Both the position numbers and the translations under genes were made by a program. 64,000 nt of DNA from Nautilus pompilius (taxonomy: Eukaryota; Mollusca; Cephalopoda; Nautilida; Nautilidae): NCBI GenBank assembly GCA_018389105.1, contig JACATO010000925.1, positions 620,001 to 684,000 on the forward strand, read 5' to 3'. The notes under the pieces were generated by a model. That model was not told where the DNA came from. It made no database searches and saw nothing but the letters and a program-made list of their open reading frames with translations. Positions 22,807 through 34,910 of this stretch are shown here, one piece after another (positions within the stretch are counted from its first letter, which is position 1; each line of letters starts with the position of its first letter).

Positions 22807-25228
22807 CTTTTTTCATCTACTTTTCTGCCCAATTATGAAAAGATAATGTCATTTCTGTCAGTATCTACATTGAAATCCAATTGTTACTGGATAATCACAT
22901 TAACCGACTAGATGTATTCCATAATTGAATTTATTTTTTGAAACGACAGTTATGTCAAGCTATGCAATTACAAAAAATGACAATTTTGCTGGTGGTCATG
23001 AAAGCTTATTTCATTAAGCAATTTTGTGTTAAGACCATCTCTAACAGCCAGCGTGATTCCATGTAGCAGGAAGTTATATCAGTGAGCTTTTGCATTATTT
23101 AAAATCTCAATATGCTTTCTATGCTCTTTTTTTATTTATTTCTTTTTTTTTTTTTTGAGAAATTGTAAAATTAGCAATATTTTCTATTTGGGAAGATAAT
23201 CCATATTTCCTGTTAAATGTTTTAATTGATAAAAGACGTCACTGATGGTCCATAGCAGTTTTATTTCTACAGTGAATGGTTTGGTTTGTTTTACATCCCT
23301 AGCATGGTTTCTTCCTACATCTAGGGGTCCTGGTAGGGAATTTCCATATGTTAAATGTGTGCGCACAGTTCTGCAGCAGTATTGGCTAGCTGTTATTAGT
23401 ATTCAGATATCAGAAATTAGCTCTAACCTTTGTAAACATGTTGGCAGTTACCCACTGTTTTCAAGACAGTTTCCTCTCTCTTCATATATAAACATATCTT
23501 AGAAAAGCTTGTTATCTGATGAACTTAATCCCATTTGCGTTGATGCTGATGCTTAGCTATAGAGATTTGGAAAGGAGCTAGAGATGGACACTGGATTAAA
23601 AAAACCCCTCTAGTTTAGGCATTTAAATTAGAGATATTTATTGTAAAGCACATCCATTTGTTCAATCTTTGTTTTTTTTTCTACAGGTTTTAAAATGTGG
23701 ACTTTATTTCCTTCTTGTACCAGTAAAAGCTTAGGTGTAATCTTCTAATATTAGAACAGGTAGTATAAGCTGATATTTGCTGAATGTTTTTAAGTAATTC
23801 TATTCTTGGTGGTAATGTTTGCTATTCAAACACCTATCAAGTCATGTGCTTCTGCATATGGTTATCTACAGACAAGCGAGAATTCCAATATTGTATGCAA
23901 AGCCTATGTCGCCCCTAAGTATTAGCTGAAGGCTTTTCTCCAATTATATATATAAATGTTACTGAATGAAGCAAGCAAACAAATAGCAGCAGCAGAAGCA
24001 GCAGCCAATGACTGGTTAAAAAAGCATTGTATTTTCTCATTATCAGGACAGTTGAAGATGATTGCAAGAGCTTGTGGAAGTTGTCTGGTTTCCATTTAAT
24101 TTGACCTGAAGTGGAATCTGAACACACAATGCATGGTTAGAACTCTTTTAAGTTATAATCCTGTCTTTATCTAAATGTACTACTCGTAATGCAGTTTTGA
24201 TAATAAAGTCTGGAGTTTCTCTAACACTATTTTACACCATTTCTAAGCTTTACTTTATGGAATAAAGCATATTGAAAGGGGGTGATAGGAAGGAAAGAAT
24301 GAGTATTGAATACTCATCTATCATATTGTTTGTTTTATTCTTTCCTGAAATATAAAATAAAATAAAATTATATGAACTCATCTACTTGATTATCATAAGT
24401 ACATGAATTTTGAAGGAAAGTGTGGGTTTTTACTTTTGTGTAAAGTCTAAAAATAATTCTAATTCTCAGTCTAAGGCTCAGTGCTATTTATATGATGGTA
24501 AATGCCATTTTCTTTAGAATAATGGCTAATGGAAGGGTTTTTGCTTTTGATTTCACATTATGGCTTCTAGTCCATATCATTGAGATCTGCCCATTAATTA
24601 ATTTATTCATTTGTTTTTCATGTCAGTTTATAAATACCAGAGTCACCCAGTTACTGGGATTTGTCCGAGTTTACCAAATAGATACCAACCTAAAATCACC
24701 AGATTCCTCTAAGTATTTTATTAAGGACAGGGCTTGGGTTTTAAAAAGTTAGGTCTGCTGATAGCAATTTATCACAGTCCTCATTAAAGGTTAAAGGCAA
24801 ACTCTAATTACATCATTGTAATGGCACACTCGTTCTGTTCCATGGTTCAGAAAATCCTCTTTTATGTTGTTTTTCATTCCATATATAATTCTTGTTTTCC
24901 ACTTCACTGCATTTCTATTGTATATGTCATAAAATATGCTCAGTCCTAAATCCTAGATTACACCAAGCAGTACGTACTTATTTGCACATAAATGAAAGTG
25001 AAGTTGTGAAATGTGTGTATGTGTGTGTATACGTCTCTAATGGCGGGATTCTTGTAATCTCAGTTGTACAAATTTAGTTTTCTAAATTAGTCCAAAGTTC
25101 TGTGCAGTCTGTTCTCTCATATCCAAGATGAACTCATGCATGTTGCAGTACATAAAGAAAACATCTCTTTTGATCAAGTGCAGCCCACAGATGACAAAGA
25201 GACACTGATCGATAAGACACTAATTTAC

Positions 25229-25334
25229 CTGAATGGGGCAAAATACATTTGTTGTTGTTGAGAAGCATTGATGTGATCTGGTACAGAAGGTGGGACCATC
25301 CAGTTGATGTAGTTTTCTTGTTGGTCAACATCAT
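25229..25334 (-). other. Candidate minus-strand exon, unidentified
   Basis: Read on the minus strand, one frame gives DDVDQQENYINWM, then PPSVPDHINAS and QQQQMYFAPF without a stop, ending at CAG followed by a GTAAAT donor. A CAAAG acceptor precedes it, about 14 bp after a long pyrimidine run. The composition is protein-like, but the length (about 35 codons) is within chance and I do not recognise the protein. Confidence 0.22.
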
Positions 25335-26753
25335 CTTTGAGTTGCATTTAGAAAAAAAAACAACTGAGCTGGTACTGAATGGTTTAATCTATGTTGATTT
25401 TATTGGTTAATATGATGAGTTGAGCTCGTACGTATATTGGATACTTTCTGTTCTGGCTAGTATTCTCACCTTTGTAGTTAGTCCTGCATCATTGGAGTTA
25501 GAACACACAGACAAAAATTGTACTATATGTTAAATGACCCCCCAACTTCTTAAGATTTTATTTTATTGTTGTGCATTCTTTAATTGAAAACATATGGGAG
25601 CATCCAGCGGCCTATTAATCTTGCCCTTTGGGTTCTGCAATTAGATATTAATTCATCAGGATAATTTGACTTATGATCTTTGCTGACCATTGCCTGCCAA
25701 TATATATGAAAGAGATTTCATGCATGGTCGAGTTGTTTGGTTGGGTAGGTCTTCACTATTTTTAGCCAATGAAATCTTGGCAAAATGTTCACCTCTGAAT
25801 CATTTTTGAGATCTTAGTGAGCTGATTGATGTTTATGATTTATTGCATGATTTTCTGTATGGTGGGTGGGTAATGTTTATTGTGATCACTGAGAAAGTGT
25901 TTGAAAAAGATAAATGGAGAAAAGTTAATTAACTCTAGGTTTCATTATTATTTTATTAAAACTAAGAGGGACAAAACAATTTTTTTTATTTCCCTTTTTA
26001 TTAGAGATAATCAAAAAGTGATGAAAATTGTCATGGCAGGTGCATTATTGAAATTACTGCATGGGATTAGATAATAAAGAATGAACTGCTGTGCTAAATG
26101 GTCTCACCTACACTTTATGGTTGGTTATGCATAAAATTATTGGAGCTGTGTGGGTGAAGCTAAGCACTTTGTTCTCAAATGTTGGCTGTCCTGTTTGATA
26201 GTGAAGGCATGAATCAAAGATATCTATACTGTTGGTGGTGAACTGTTGGCACCTACTTCACTTACTGGTTCAAAGGATTTTTTTTTTTTGTTCTTTCCTT
26301 GAAGTTTAATGATTTTTATTTTATATCGGATTTTATAGCTTGTTTCTTTACTTGTTATATTCTGACTGGTAATCCGTGTGTAACCTACAGATAAGGGATA
26401 CTTCCTGTGTCCCAGTTACCTAAAAGGGCTGATGCCAAGAATATGATGCCACTTTGAAAATCAAAACATAAAGAACTACTACAGAAAGTAAGGACCTTTA
26501 AATAAATGATGATTACTTGTTTGTTTCCAAACTGAGGGTTTGAAAACCTTGCAAAGTGTGAAAGGAGAATGGCTGCAGACGGGCTATTTGTGAAAATCAC
26601 TACACAAGGTTGATGGGATCTTATCTAAGTAAATTGATTGGTATGTAACTTGTTACTGTATATAAGCACCTTCCTAGCAATGATTTAAGGTGATTTTGTT
26701 TTATATGGACTGGTTTTACGTTGACCATTACTGTTTAAAGATGTTTTTAGTAA

Positions 26754-26771
26754 CATATATATATATATATA
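26754..26771. repeat. (AT)n microsatellite
   Basis: Nine AT units. Confidence 0.9.
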
Positions 26772-27314
26772 ACAGATTCTTTGCTGTGCCTCAATGTCTG
26801 TTTTGTTTGAACAATCATTTACTCTGCCATAATTGAGGATCATGCATTCAGGAGAAAGGATGCATCTCTTCTACTTTAACTTCCTTTTATATAGAGGTCT
26901 TCGTCTAAGAGTCTGCTCAAAAGTTTAATCGTAATCTGATTAGGTGCTCTTTTGCGTTTTTTTGAGATCCTTTGGCAAAGTAATCAGTAGATCGCTGATC
27001 AACTGCAGGGTCTGTAACAGTGGATCTTGCAATTTTCTTAGGAGGCTGGGTCAGTTGAAAGTTATAGAATCTTACCTGGTTTCATGTGTAATGAGCACTA
27101 ACCTATATCACTGCATGAACCAATGGCATGCCTGGACACCAATACATTTGTTCTGATCAGTTGTGTAAAATTAAATTTCAGTTTTAAAATTTGTAAATTA
27201 TCATTTTTCAAATTTTTAAAAAAGTTAACACATGATTAGTTGTGGGTGCAACGAATGTTGTTAATGATGTATTGGTCCAATTAAATATCATTTTGCTTAC
27301 ATCCCTGGCTAGCA

Positions 27315-28930
27315 GTACTGATGAGTGCCGAATCTGGACCATCTAAAAGGAAATTGAAAAATTTACAACTTCCACACAATGGGAAAACTATCTTCTTTTC
27401 ACGACTGTTAAAGATAGGAATGTAGGGTCTTATTTTCCATCAAAACAAATCAATAAGTTAAAAGGGAAATTTAAAATTATATCTCACAACAGTGCATGGT
27501 TAAGTTCAACGATAGTGTTCCATTGGACAGCATGCTTCATACAAAGAGGAAAGTTAATAAACTGGAGGGCAACCATGTTGAATGCTCAACAGTGAGTTTT
27601 TTATTTTTGTTTAAATCAGCAGCAGGTAAGATATGCACTGAAGCATCATCACTTTGCATCTGCCATCTATTGGCAAAAACACAAGAAATCATTAACAGAT
27701 GGCTACAAAAAAAAACAAAAAAAGTAATTAAAGAAGCAAAAATTGACCACTGACTCTTTATTCAAAGATTTTGAAAATAAAGAAGGAATAATGATGGCAA
27801 TCCTGATCATGCCACCTTGGTGCTTCCACTTAGCAAGACGAATGGAATCTTTCTCCAAAGTTGCCTCTCAGCAACTACAACACAAATTGAAGGACTGTGT
27901 AGGTTTCTCACTGTCAACATGACTGACCAACACAGCTCAGCTGATTGTTTTTGTGCGTATGCTTTTTTAAAGAAGGATCTTCTCACCCTTTTTCCCCTTA
28001 TAAAGAGGTGAGGATATCCACTACAGATTCAAAAGGTACGTGCTTGAGAAAAACATTCCGGTCAAGAAACTGGTTTCCATCACGACTGATGTTGCACCGG
28101 TCATGCTTGGAGCAAATGCAGGCTTTGTTGCATTTTGCAGAAATGATGCTGATTTCCCCTTCCTTTTGTCAGTCACTGCTGTATAATCCACGAGCAAGTA
28201 TTAGTGAGCAAATTTTTTGACTTTTCGCATGTAATGAAACCTGTTGTCGGGATTGTAGGCTCAATTTGAGCAAGAGCCTTGCAGCACCGCCTTTTTATAT
28301 CTTTACTTGATGAATTTGATGCTGCCAATGGTGAAGTAATTCTCTGTGCTGCTGTGAGATGGTTAAGCTGAGGGAAGGTCTTGCAAAGATTTATAGATTT
28401 GATGCCTGAAATAGTCAATGTGTGGTTGTTAGACTTTGGAAAATGGTTCTATCCAGAAAACTTCTGTGCACACCTGAACAATTTAACAGGTGATTTCAGG
28501 AATTAAACATGATGGAACATATTGTCATGTTTGTCTCATCCATTCTTGAAGTAGACATTGGTGGGTTGGCTACCAAATTCCATCAGGTGTTTGATTTACA
28601 AAGCAGTGTTGATATGTATATAATTACAATGCAAAACGACAACGAATTGAAAATTAGATCATGGGATAGCAATTTCTAGGCATTGATAAATAAAGAAAAG
28701 TATACCCAATTCTGTTTTCCTGTGTCTTTAAAGTGAAGGCTGGCTTTGGTTCCATGTACCTCTGTGAGAAAGCCTTCTCCAAAATGATGATAATCAAGTC
28801 CAAGTATCATAACTGCTTCACAGATGCCTATTTGGTAGACTGTATCTGGCGAGCAGTCTCAAACTAAAATCCAGACTTCAAGGTACTGGCAGAGAATTTT
28901 CACTCACAGTGTCACCATGAAATTTGGTAA
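27315..28930 (+). pseudogene. Decayed hAT-superfamily transposase (ZBED5/FAM200-like)
   Basis: Pieces of a hAT transposase appear in order, broken by stops and frameshifts. AAGKICTEASSLCICHLLAK (about 27620) resembles the ASY-x-V-x-HLLAK block. FLTVNMTDQHSSADCF (about 27905) occupies the place of the D-E-S-T-D-x-T-D-T-A motif, with the first acidic residues lost. VKKLVSITTDVAPVMLGANA (28062-28121) matches the V-x-V-x-TDGAPxM-x-G block and keeps its Asp. RALQHRLFISLLDEFDAANG and AVRWLS lie in 28270-28365. FGSMYLCEKAFSKMMIIKSK followed by FTDAYL (28746-28840) is the C-terminal hAT dimerisation region. No terminal repeats or 8-bp duplication were identified. The match to this domesticated-in-vertebrates group is by motif, from memory. 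Confidence 0.83.
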
Positions 28931-29337
28931 TTAGAGAATAAAATTTATAATTATAGATACTTGATTTTATAGATTTATATATAACATAAATTAAAAGTAA
29001 ATAATTATTCTATACTTTCTTCGGGTAGTAGATCTTGGGTTGCACTTAAATTCAAAAGTGATTTTGTACATACAACAGTTGGAGACCACTGATATAAAGG
29101 AATAATCATCTTCTTTGAGGAGAATTTGTTTTTTTTACAAGCTGGTTGTTTTATGCAGAGATAAACACATCACAAATATAAGTCTTCGGTATCCTTAATA
29201 AGGTTTAACTAAATGAAAAATTTCATTATAAGTTGAGTACATAATTGTTATACATAAAATGCATGATACTAAATTAACCTGACACATTTGATTTAACTTT
29301 TCTTTGGAAATACAGCAATAGTATTTTACTGTTGTTT

Positions 29338-29355
29338 GTTATTATTATTATTATA

Positions 29356-29394
<39 letters not shown>
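29338..29394. repeat. (ATT)n microsatellite
   Basis: About nineteen ATT units with one TATA interruption near 29353. Confidence 0.95.
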
Positions 29395-29395
<1 letters not shown>

Positions 29396-32300
29396 GTGTC
29401 TAATCACTAATGTGACGATGTTTACAATCGGTCTGTGATAACATCTTTTTAAATGAAGGTGTACTCTATGACTTTAAATTGCCCTGATGGTAACCTACAC
29501 CGTTTCTAGGAACAATTGATTTTCTTTTATTAGGGAGTTTAGATAGTTTCATTTGTCCAGAAATATTTAGTCAAAAGCTGTCAGGGTGGCAGTCTTGATG
29601 TTCTTTATGCACATACCTGAAACACACTTATATTCAATACTAAACTCTAAAGAAAATAGATCAAGTGTTATAAAGAGAAATATTGGACAGCTCTCCCCTT
29701 TTGTGTTCACCCACTAAGTACTATTAGTCAGTAGTATGGTGTTGAAGACTCTCATCTTTATTTGGAATGCCTGTAGATGGGCAGTCAGGTATAAATTCAA
29801 AGTGAAACAGGTCTCTCTGGTGTGTTTTCCTGTATTTCAGCTGCCAACTGGCTCAAATGCTTCATGGTACAGACAGAAGTGTCTTCATGCTACTCTTTTC
29901 TAACAACAGGAAATTAACATTTACTGCTGACTTGGGTTTATCACTTCATATAGGGATTACTAGTAGCATGTGCATGCAGATGAAGGCTGAAGAAGAAGAA
30001 AAGACAAAGCAAAATGGCCTTGATAGGATTGTTGTTTTTTAACCCAAAGTTAACAAACTGCTTCCTTTTTCCCATCAGGCAAACAGCTTCGCTGTGGATT
30101 TATGTCTGTGTGGCCATAATAAGAACAGGTTTGTGGGTGGTATTAAATGGTCCATACATATTTGATGAAGCTGCACAAGGTGCATTGATATAGGAGGAGA
30201 GACCAATAGCTTGGCAAGTTATCGGAGAAATTTAAATGGGAATGGCAAATTTTTATTGTTGCTCATCACTGTAAATTATAAAAGCTGCACATGCTTGTAT
30301 CTGTTAGTAAAAGGAGTCATTAAATTTTTTCCATCTGACCTACCTCCAACATCTCCAAGGCTATCATGTGGTCAGTAAAACAGACTGTCATTAGAATTAA
30401 GAAGCATTGTGTTAGCCTTTATCTTTGTTTATTACATATTAAACACCAACAAATGCATCTCTCTTCTTTTTTAAAGTTTATATTAGCAACCTATCTTAAT
30501 TTGAAATTTGCAAGATATAATTCCAGTGACAAATTAATTAACATGTTACCTTTTCTTGGCCATTAAGGTGAGAGAAAGATCAACTAAAAAGAAAGAATGG
30601 TTTAAAAAGGAAATTAAAATTTTTGGTTTCTTTTTAACTGAAGATTTGCTTGTAGTGAATGTTTGGTGGCTTTGTAGAGATGCATCATTTTAATTTCCAT
30701 ACCTTGAGATAACTATCATTTAAGTCTATTTCTTATTACCTTGCCTTACTATATACCACAATTACCAGATAGCCATTGGAATTAGATTTCTTATGATTTT
30801 ACACGGGGTGAGTTTTCATGTGCACATGTCTGTTTTATCTACCATTATGTATCTACCTTACTACCTACCTTTAGTTCTCAAGTGGAACAACTCTGTTTTC
30901 ACTGATTTTCCTAGACACTGAACAGAGTCCAAGAGAGAGACAAAGCTATACTTGTTTTGTGAGCCACATAGGAGAATACTTCAACAGTTAACCCTTCTTC
31001 GTTTGTTTAGATCAGTAGCAGTTTTTAATCAACAAATTAAGAAAAAGCAGAGGTCCAATGCCACATCAGGTTACTGTGGAATTTGTCTACTTGAATTGCT
31101 TATTGTTGTGTTATGAATTCCTATCTGTAGGGACAAATAATATTCATTACTTTGCTTGTATTCATATATAAACAAATACTGGAAGGAAGCAAAGTACCTA
31201 TTCAAATGAAAACAATATTTGTTTTGATCTTAGTTATTGGTGGATGTCATTAAATTATAGTATATAAAAGTAACTGATGTCAAGAAGTATTTATTCTACT
31301 AGGCTTTGCCATGTACCATGTGCCTCTTTGTCATCTTTTCTTTGGCAGTTAACAAAAGAAAATGGCAGAAATGTTACTCAAACCAAATAATAATTTTGAA
31401 ATAATGCCAGTTGCATAAAACCCATAGGGACTGTTTGTAATGTAATAGTTCAGTTTTCTTCTGCACAAAATACAAGAAATTAGGAACACATTCCTTTCTA
31501 GAATAGTAGAATATCTAGTTATTTACACTTGTTGTCCCCCCCCCCTCAATGCTCTTAAAAACAATTTTAGTGTTTTTCTTTTCCCCTCTGAAATGTACTT
31601 GTTTCCATTATTCAGACAGACAATAATACCATTTATCTCAAATGTTTTAGAGGCACATTATTCTGAATGGCTATGATTTATTTGTCACAAAATAGAAATC
31701 ATTGCTTTTTCTTTGCCTGTCGTCTGGTAAGATTGATTTCTGGACATTTTGATAACTTTTTGGACTACCATAAATTCTTGGCTTGGTTGTAGACAAAGTA
31801 GTCAGGAGAGCACTGTCTAATCAAGCTTTTAATCAGCTAATAGTTGAGTCCGTCTGAAGCAATTAGATGATTATCCTTGCAAATGCAATGCATTAACCTT
31901 TCAACAGCTCAGTCTCTGACGATAAGTTAGGTGAGCGTATATCCTTAAGTAATTACGGGGCTTGGAAATCTGTCGGACTATCAGCAGTAAGTAATCAAAT
32001 GTATCTGCACCTTTTAATGAGCCCGTTAGTCAGACTGATGTTGGGGATTGGGGCAGGTTTGATACTCTTATATTAGAGACTTGGATGGTGAACAAAGAAT
32101 TTTAAAGAGTTATTAGTAAAAGGTAATGCAACTTCTTGTTTGCACATGGACAGATTAACACTGTGTTGGTGGCACTTTTTCTAATTCACATGCTGAAACT
32201 TTATAAACACTTTTTTTCTTTAGCTGTTATTATTATGACATCTTTTCCTCATTTTTTTGTTGTTGTTTTGGAGCATTCCCATATAGTATTATCTCCATGA

Positions 32301-32620
32301 CCAGCAATCATCGTGTAATAACTACTCCTCTGTAAGCTGCTTCATATTGGGAGGATAATAAACAACTGTGAATGGAGAACAGCTATTATTGTGGGAGAAA
32401 AAAAAAACAATTGGGATTTATTATCCATATTCAGCGTATCTTTTTATTCGGTTGATGTGACTCCGCAAGATGTGAGATGGAAGGTTCTTCCTCGTGCACT
32501 TGTTGTTGTCAAGTAACTGCCTGTAAAATTTGGTGGGGAGATAGTTTTCTGAGGTGCCTTTCATGGTTCTGCACCCTTGTCATTGAAACCATCAATGGGA
32601 AGAGTGCATGACTGTTGTTA

Positions 32621-32737
32621 GTGAGAAGTGTGAATACTTTTCTCCTGAATCGACTCCAGAAGTTCCAGGTGAAATCTAAACTGGTCTCTCGGTATGTTGT
32701 CAATTTCCAGAATGCAGTAAGAGATTCTTTCAGTTAT
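32621..32737 (-). other. Weak candidate minus-strand exon or chance open frame
   Basis: After a CAGTAG acceptor-like site the minus strand reads ITERISYCILEIDNIPRDQF, then RFHLELLESIQEK, and reaches a stop after 39 codons. A poor GTATTC donor could end it at 32638. The residue pattern looks protein-like, but no family is recognised and the upstream pyrimidine tract is poor. Confidence 0.18.
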
Positions 32738-34085
32738 CTACTGTTGCTAGTGTTAGGAATCACGATTACAGTTACTAAAATTCAGAACTGTAAGTAGATA
32801 GATAAAATGAGCCAGTTCTTGCATTTAAATAGTAAAAGTTTGAATCAGTTTAAAAATCTGACTTAAATAATTTTTTTTTCTAGGGACTTTGTATAAGCCA
32901 TTGCCACATCTTGTCTCTTAGTAACTAAAGTAGTCTGGTGCAATGAATAAATTTTGTTTTATGCTAAAAAGCTGTTTTGCATTGTTTGTTTCCTTGCATT
33001 GTTTGGCGTTTTGATTGTAGCTATTTTACATACACGATTAACTAGTTTGATAATTTGAAAATGATAAGAGTTGTTATAGGGTGGCTTCTTGTTTGAAAAA
33101 ATACAGTAGTTCTACTTAAGTATTCTTTTACAAAAACATTTGACTGATGTGATGTCGTAGGAAGAGAGCTACAGTGCATTGAGACATGCTGGAGCAAAGT
33201 TATTAAATAAGATAATGGATGGGATTCATGGCTATGGGTCCATTGGGACCGACTGTAAACTTGTTAAGTTACTTTGAGGGAAAAGATGATGGAGCTAAAG
33301 TAGTGGGAAAGCAAGTGATGGATGTCTACAAATATGGTGTTAGAGCCAAAACCTGGGGAAATTGGCAGAACTGATTGTCTATAGACAAGAAGAGAGCATA
33401 ACAAACACACCTTTCTATTATATACATTTTTACAATATCTAAGACCTACACTCACTTAAATCTTTTGAAACAAGCATTCCTACTAATTTAACACACACGC
33501 AATTTTTATTTTGTTTCCATTTTTATGTTTTTAACTCCTGTCCTTTCTGTTTTCAAATGAATCAAAATTTGGGACGACTCGCAGTATTTTGCCAGCATCG
33601 ACAGAGCAGTCCTGGAATGTATATACTAGATTTACTGCAAGTAATTTACATTTTTATGAACTTTGCACAAATAACTTTAAACATCCACTGGCAATGGCTA
33701 TTTTGAAAGTTTATAGCGTGAAGGAAAAAAACCATCACGAGTCTGGCAAGGCTGGCTTCAAACCTGCCATAGGTAGGGTTGACACTTTTCTCTCTCTTTT
33801 TCTAGAGTACATCTATTTTGCTATTTCTGGAGCATAGTAATTAAAGCTTATAATAATAATACTAGGAACATTCAAATGAAACGTAGCCAGATACCATTAC
33901 ATTGCCCTCAAATTAATAATATCAATAAATTTAAGAACCATTTCTCTTTCTTAAGGGAAATGGTTGCTTTCTTCCTTCTCGCTAAACTTGAATTCCAGAA
34001 TAGTACATTTGTTGATCCATAATTTTTGTACATTGTTAACATTTGGTTCTTAATATTATTATTTGTATACTATAATAGAATAGTT

Positions 34086-34910
34086 ACAGGGTACCAAAAA
34101 TCTTTAATAAAGTCCATTAGGCCATTAAACATGCACCACGTGTTGTCATTGAAAGTACTGCAGTTCTTGTGGAACAGGCAATAAGTTTTGGAGTGGTGGT
34201 CCAAGAATCGCACCCTTCCTCAAACAAATGAGTGGAGTGGAAGAAGTGACTTAGGCCAAAGAGTTAGGAATATTGAGAGTACACTGCTAATTGTCTAACA
34301 TGCTGTACAGGAAATGTGTAAATAGGAGCTCATCTGTCTGCAGATATCAGTATAGTTCTAATAACAAGCATAAGATGACAATGAGTTCTTGCTGGATATT
34401 GTGATAGGAGATGAATTCTGCTTCTTTCATTGTGAACCAGGATTGCAGTGTCAGAACTCAAAGAGGAAGAAATTCAAAGCCAATGAGGTTTCGGGAACTC
34501 TTTCAAAGTATCCCTATGTTTACCAAATACAGCATGGAAAAACCACAATTGCTGGTCAATATGTATTCATACTGTCTAATCTGAAATAAGCACTATGATA
34601 AATGGTCTGTGAGTAGCATTATCCTTCAATTATTGCCTGCAAATTGGCTATGGAAATTCCCAAATGTAGTTTGGTCTTGCTTCCCCATCCTTATTACAGC
34701 TTTGATTTGATCCCACCTTCTGTCATTTTTTTTTCACTACTGCCACAATTGATGGTTTATTGATGATGAGCCTCAAAAAGATGTAATGGTGGATGTGATG
34801 TTTCAGACCACAGTTTTAACACAATGGCATTTTTGTGTTGGTGTCAAGATAACAGAAATGCATTGATCATCTCAGGGATTTTATGAAGAAATTTCTTTTT
34901 ATCCGGCATT
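34086..34910 (+). pseudogene. Decayed mariner transposase, second lineage
   Basis: FLLDIVIGDEFCFFHCEPG at about 34388-34444 corresponds to the first catalytic block of GVQW/FLJ37770-type mariners (FL-x-x-VVIGDETW-x-H-x-EPE). KRKKFKANEVSG follows, then LPHPYYSFDLIPPSVIFF near 34680-34735, matching LPHPPYSPDLAPCDFFLF with the third catalytic Asp replaced. The tail NRNALITSQGFYEE near 34855-34890 resembles C-I-x-x-(Q)GDYFE. The N-terminal part is barely traceable and no terminal repeats were found. It differs from the mariner at 16504-17773 and is much more decayed. Confidence 0.65.

Larger units (their letters stand above)
21951..27300. other. Noncoding, simple repeats and unassigned open frames
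   Basis: Holds a (CAG)n run (22101-22117), a GA tract (22245-22370), a (TTC)n run (22789-22806), T runs, and an (AT)n run (26754-26771). A protein-like minus-strand frame at 25229-25334 is listed separately as a candidate exon. Confidence 0.6.
28935..34085. other. Noncoding, simple repeats only
   Basis: Contains an (ATT)n tract (29338-29394), C-runs (31537-31546) and poly-A/T runs. A short minus-strand open frame at 32621-32737 is listed as a weak exon candidate. Nothing else was recognised. Confidence 0.55.

Noticed and set aside
30079-30127. Pyrimidine-rich acceptor (CTTTTTCCCATCAG) and CAG-GTTTGT donor enclosing 49 bp
   Set aside because: Too short, phase-shifting, and no peptide similarity; splice-like pairs of this quality are common in introns.
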